The translations under genes were made by a program, and so were the position numbers. Shown here piece by piece: positions 14,227 through 16,489 of a stretch of 16,489 nucleotides of DNA. Every line of letters begins with the position of its first letter. Within the stretch, counting starts at the first letter, position 1. This DNA is from an uncultured Collinsella sp. (lineage in GTDB: Bacteria; Actinomycetota; Coriobacteriia; Coriobacteriales; Coriobacteriaceae). The notes under the pieces are model-generated. The model ran no database searches. It was given only the letters and a program-made list of their open reading frames with translations, and had not been told where the DNA came from. The DNA lies in the NCBI GenBank assembly GCA_900762015.1, contig CAAFEX010000072.1, positions 1-16,489 on the forward strand, written 5' to 3'.

Positions 14227-16455
14227 CTAAGCCTGGGGCACCTGACCAGTAGCCAAGATCTGCTCGAGTGCGTCCTCATCCAGCACGGGTACGCCCAGCT
14301 GCTCGGCCTTGGTGAGCTTGGAGCCCGCTTTGGGGCCGGCGACCAGATAGCTCGTCTTCTTTGAAACACTGCCCGAAACCTTGGCGCCGAGCACCTTGAG
14401 CGCCGCGCCCGCCTCGTCGCGGGTGCGGTTGACGAGCGTGCCTGTCAGCACGAAGGTCAGACCCGCAAGCGGCCGTGCGTCGGCGAGCTCGCCTGCCACG
14501 CCAGCGTCGGCTGCGGCTTGCGCGTGCGCAGCGCCCAAGTCGACCTCGAGCGAAAGGCCCGCCTGGCGCAGACGTTCCAGCACTGCAAGGTTCTCGGGCA
14601 CGGCCAGGAACTGCTTGACGCTCGCCGCAATCTTAGGACCGATGCCCTCGCACTCGGCGATGTCCTCTTCGCTCGCCAAGATGAGCTTGTCAATCGACAG
14701 GAATCGCTCGGCGATGACTTCGCCCACGCTCTTGCCCACGTGGCGGATGCCCAAGGCAAACAGCACGCGACCGAGCGGCTGGCTTTTGGACTTGATGAGC
14801 TCGGCGATGATTTTCTCGGCCGTCTTAAGGCCTACCGGAATGGGGTCGCCCTTCTTGACGCCCTTTTTGCTGTTGGAGCTGGCATAGGTGCGCCCCGTGT
14901 CCAGTCCGGCGATGTCATCGACCGTGAGCTGGTAGAAATCCGCGACATCATGGATCAGGCCGGCGGCGATCATCTTGTCGACAATCTCGTCGCCCAGGCC
15001 GTCGACGTCCATGCAGCCGCGGCTCACCCAGTGGAGCAGGCGCTCCTTAAGCTGCGCGGGGCAGTCGATGGAGACGCAGCGGTAAGCGACCTCGCCATCC
15101 TCGTGGACCACGGGGCCGCCGCACACGGGGCAGACCTCGGGCATGTGCCAGTCGACCGAATCGGCCGGGCGCTTGTCGAGCACCGGGCCCACGACCTCGG
15201 GGATTACGTCGCCCGCCTTGTGCACGATGATGGTGTCGCCCTCGCGCACGTTTTTGCGGCGGATCTCGTCGATGTTGTGCAGCGTGGCGCGCGCGATGGT
15301 GGAGCCGGCGACCGTCACCGGGTCGAACTCGGCGACCGGCGTGAGCACACCGGTGCGGCCCACCTGGATGCGAATTTCGCGCAGGACGGTCTGCTTTTCC
15401 TCGGGCGGGAACTTAAAGGCGATGGCCCAGCGCGGCGCGCGGGCGGTAAAGCCCAGGTCGAGCTGCTGCTGGAAGCTGTCGACCTTTACGACCACGCCGT
15501 CGATGTCGTAGTCCAGGTCACCGCGATGCTCGAGGGCCTGGGCGCAGAACTCGTGGACCTCGGCCGGCGTGGCGCAACGAGCCACGTTGGGGTTGACGCT
15601 AAAGCCGGCGCTGCGCAGCCAATCGAGGAACTCGCGCTGGCTGTGGACGTGCAGCGGATCGGTATCGGCGATGGCATAGATAAAGGTAGCCAGGTCGCGG
15701 CGCGCCGTGACCTTGGGATCCTTTTGGCGCAGGCTGCCGGCGGCGGCGTTGCGCGGGTTGGCGAAGGGGTCGCGGCCCTCGGCATCGGCCTCTTCATTCA
15801 GACGTACAAAGCTGCCTTTGGGCATATAGACCTCGCCGCGTACCTCAATGGTGCGCTCGCGGTCGGCGCCCATGTGGGCGAGCGCCGGCTCGGACAGGTG
15901 CATGGGCACATCCTTGATGGTACGGACGTTGAGCGATACGTCCTCGCCCGTGGTGCCATCGCCACGTGTGGCCGCGCGCACAAAGGTGCCGTTTTGATAG
16001 GTAAGCGCCACGCCCAGACCGTCGATCTTAAGCTCGCAGGTATAGGTGACGCTGCCGGCACCGAGCGCATCCTCGGTGCGTTGGAGCCACGCGTCGAGCT
16101 CGTCCAGATCCATGGCATCGTCCATGGAATACATGCGCGCCATATGCGTGACCGGCGTAAACTGCTCGCTCACGTAGCCGCCCACGCGCTGGGTATAACT
16201 GTCGGGCGTCACCAGGTCGGGATAGGCCGCCTCGATCTCCTGCAGCTCAACGAGCATTTTGTCGAAGGCGGCGTCCGTGATCTCGGGCGCATCGAGCATG
16301 TAGTAGCGATAGGCGTGGTAATCGAGCTCGTGGCGCAGCTCGGCCGCACGCGCTGCCGCCTGGGCACGGGCATCGGCCGGTGCAGCGGTATCCGTGCTCG
16401 CGGGCGTTTCGGTATCGATGTCCACGCCGTCACCAAACAGGCTCGATTGCTCCAT
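14227..16455 (-). CDS. ligA: NAD-dependent DNA ligase LigA
   Basis: LigA seals nicks during replication and repair using NAD. The 742-residue protein has the whole architecture: an N-terminal Ia domain (about 35-100, HAYRYYMLDAPEITDAAFD), the adenylation domain with ELKIDG whose K143 takes the AMP, DYDIDGVVVKV at 315-325, an OB fold (about 350-430), a four-Cys zinc site (C442, C445, C460, C465), helix-hairpin-helix repeats (about 475-615) and a C-terminal BRCT domain (about 661-742). It is somewhat longer than the usual 670 residues because of an N-terminal extension (about 1-30) and a basic insertion near 523-543. The ATG at 16455 follows GAAGGAG. It is a housekeeping gene in a block separate from the toxin-antitoxin module. 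Confidence 0.97.
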   Translation of the reverse strand: MEQSSLFGDGVDIDTETPASTDTAAPADARAQAAARAAELRHELDYHAYRYYMLDAPEITDAAFDKMLVELQEIEAAYPDLVTPDSYTQRVGGYVSEQFTPVTHMARMYSMDDAMDLDELDAWLQRTEDALGAGSVTYTCELKIDGLGVALTYQNGTFVRAATRGDGTTGEDVSLNVRTIKDVPMHLSEPALAHMGADRERTIEVRGEVYMPKGSFVRLNEEADAEGRDPFANPRNAAAGSLRQKDPKVTARRDLATFIYAIADTDPLHVHSQREFLDWLRSAGFSVNPNVARCATPAEVHEFCAQALEHRGDLDYDIDGVVVKVDSFQQQLDLGFTARAPRWAIAFKFPPEEKQTVLREIRIQVGRTGVLTPVAEFDPVTVAGSTIARATLHNIDEIRRKNVREGDTIIVHKAGDVIPEVVGPVLDKRPADSVDWHMPEVCPVCGGPVVHEDGEVAYRCVSIDCPAQLKERLLHWVSRGCMDVDGLGDEIVDKMIAAGLIHDVADFYQLTVDDIAGLDTGRTYASSNSKKGVKKGDPIPVGLKTAEKIIAELIKSKSQPLGRVLFALGIRHVGKSVGEVIAERFLSIDKLILASEEDIAECEGIGPKIAASVKQFLAVPENLAVLERLRQAGLSLEVDLGAAHAQAAADAGVAGELADARPLAGLTFVLTGTLVNRTRDEAGAALKVLGAKVSGSVSKKTSYLVAGPKAGSKLTKAEQLGVPVLDEDALEQILATGQVPQA

Positions 16456-16489
16456 AGCGGCACTCCTTCGCTCGATTTCAAACGGATAC

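Overview
The window is GC-rich, densely coded bacterial DNA. The gene set, the (A)CCACCACAAAGG-type intergenic palindromes and the protein style suggest a gut actinobacterium of the class Coriobacteriia, most like Collinsella. This is inference from general familiarity; no search was run. Twelve protein genes are supported, ten on the minus strand, plus one gene remnant. There are no RNA genes, CRISPR arrays, insertion sequences or origins that I can support.

Layout. Positions 1-404 are non-coding: an AT-rich stretch, then two hairpins that end the first gene. Then come a Cof-type HAD phosphatase (405-1226), an MFS exporter (1414-2703), a two-gene molybdenum-cofactor operon (moaA, then a moaC-mobB fusion; 2968-5335), a probable PD-(D/E)XK/DUF559-type protein (5571-6608) and a heterodimeric ABC exporter (6822-10536). 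All of these are on the minus strand. A divergent intergenic region (10537-10796) leads to a plus-strand MATE efflux pump (10797-12143) and a MerR-family regulator (12200-13048). A Phd/PIN toxin-antitoxin pair (13142-13953) and ligA (14227-16455) follow on the minus strand.

How the parts work together. The MATE gene has a promoter of classic MerR-activated form: a -35 and a -10 box 19 bp apart with a dyad in the spacer. The downstream MerR/GyrI-like gene is the obvious candidate to control it. The two ABC subunits overlap by 8 nt. Their motif substitutions fit one degenerate and one active ATP site. In the moa operon, the codons for MoaA's terminal Gly-Gly also form the ribosome-binding site of the next gene.

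Most notable non-coding signals. (1) A 65-bp palindromic element occurs in three copies of identical length and about 80% identity, each at the 3' end of a minus-strand gene, with compensatory base changes in its stem. One copy supplies the last codons and stop of the MFS gene. (2) A second palindrome family, with core CCACCACAAAGG...CCTTTGTGG, also sits at gene ends. (3) The toxin-antitoxin module is bracketed by two diverged copies of the merR 3' end. The copy next to ligA keeps a complete terminator, while the copy at merR keeps only its left arm.
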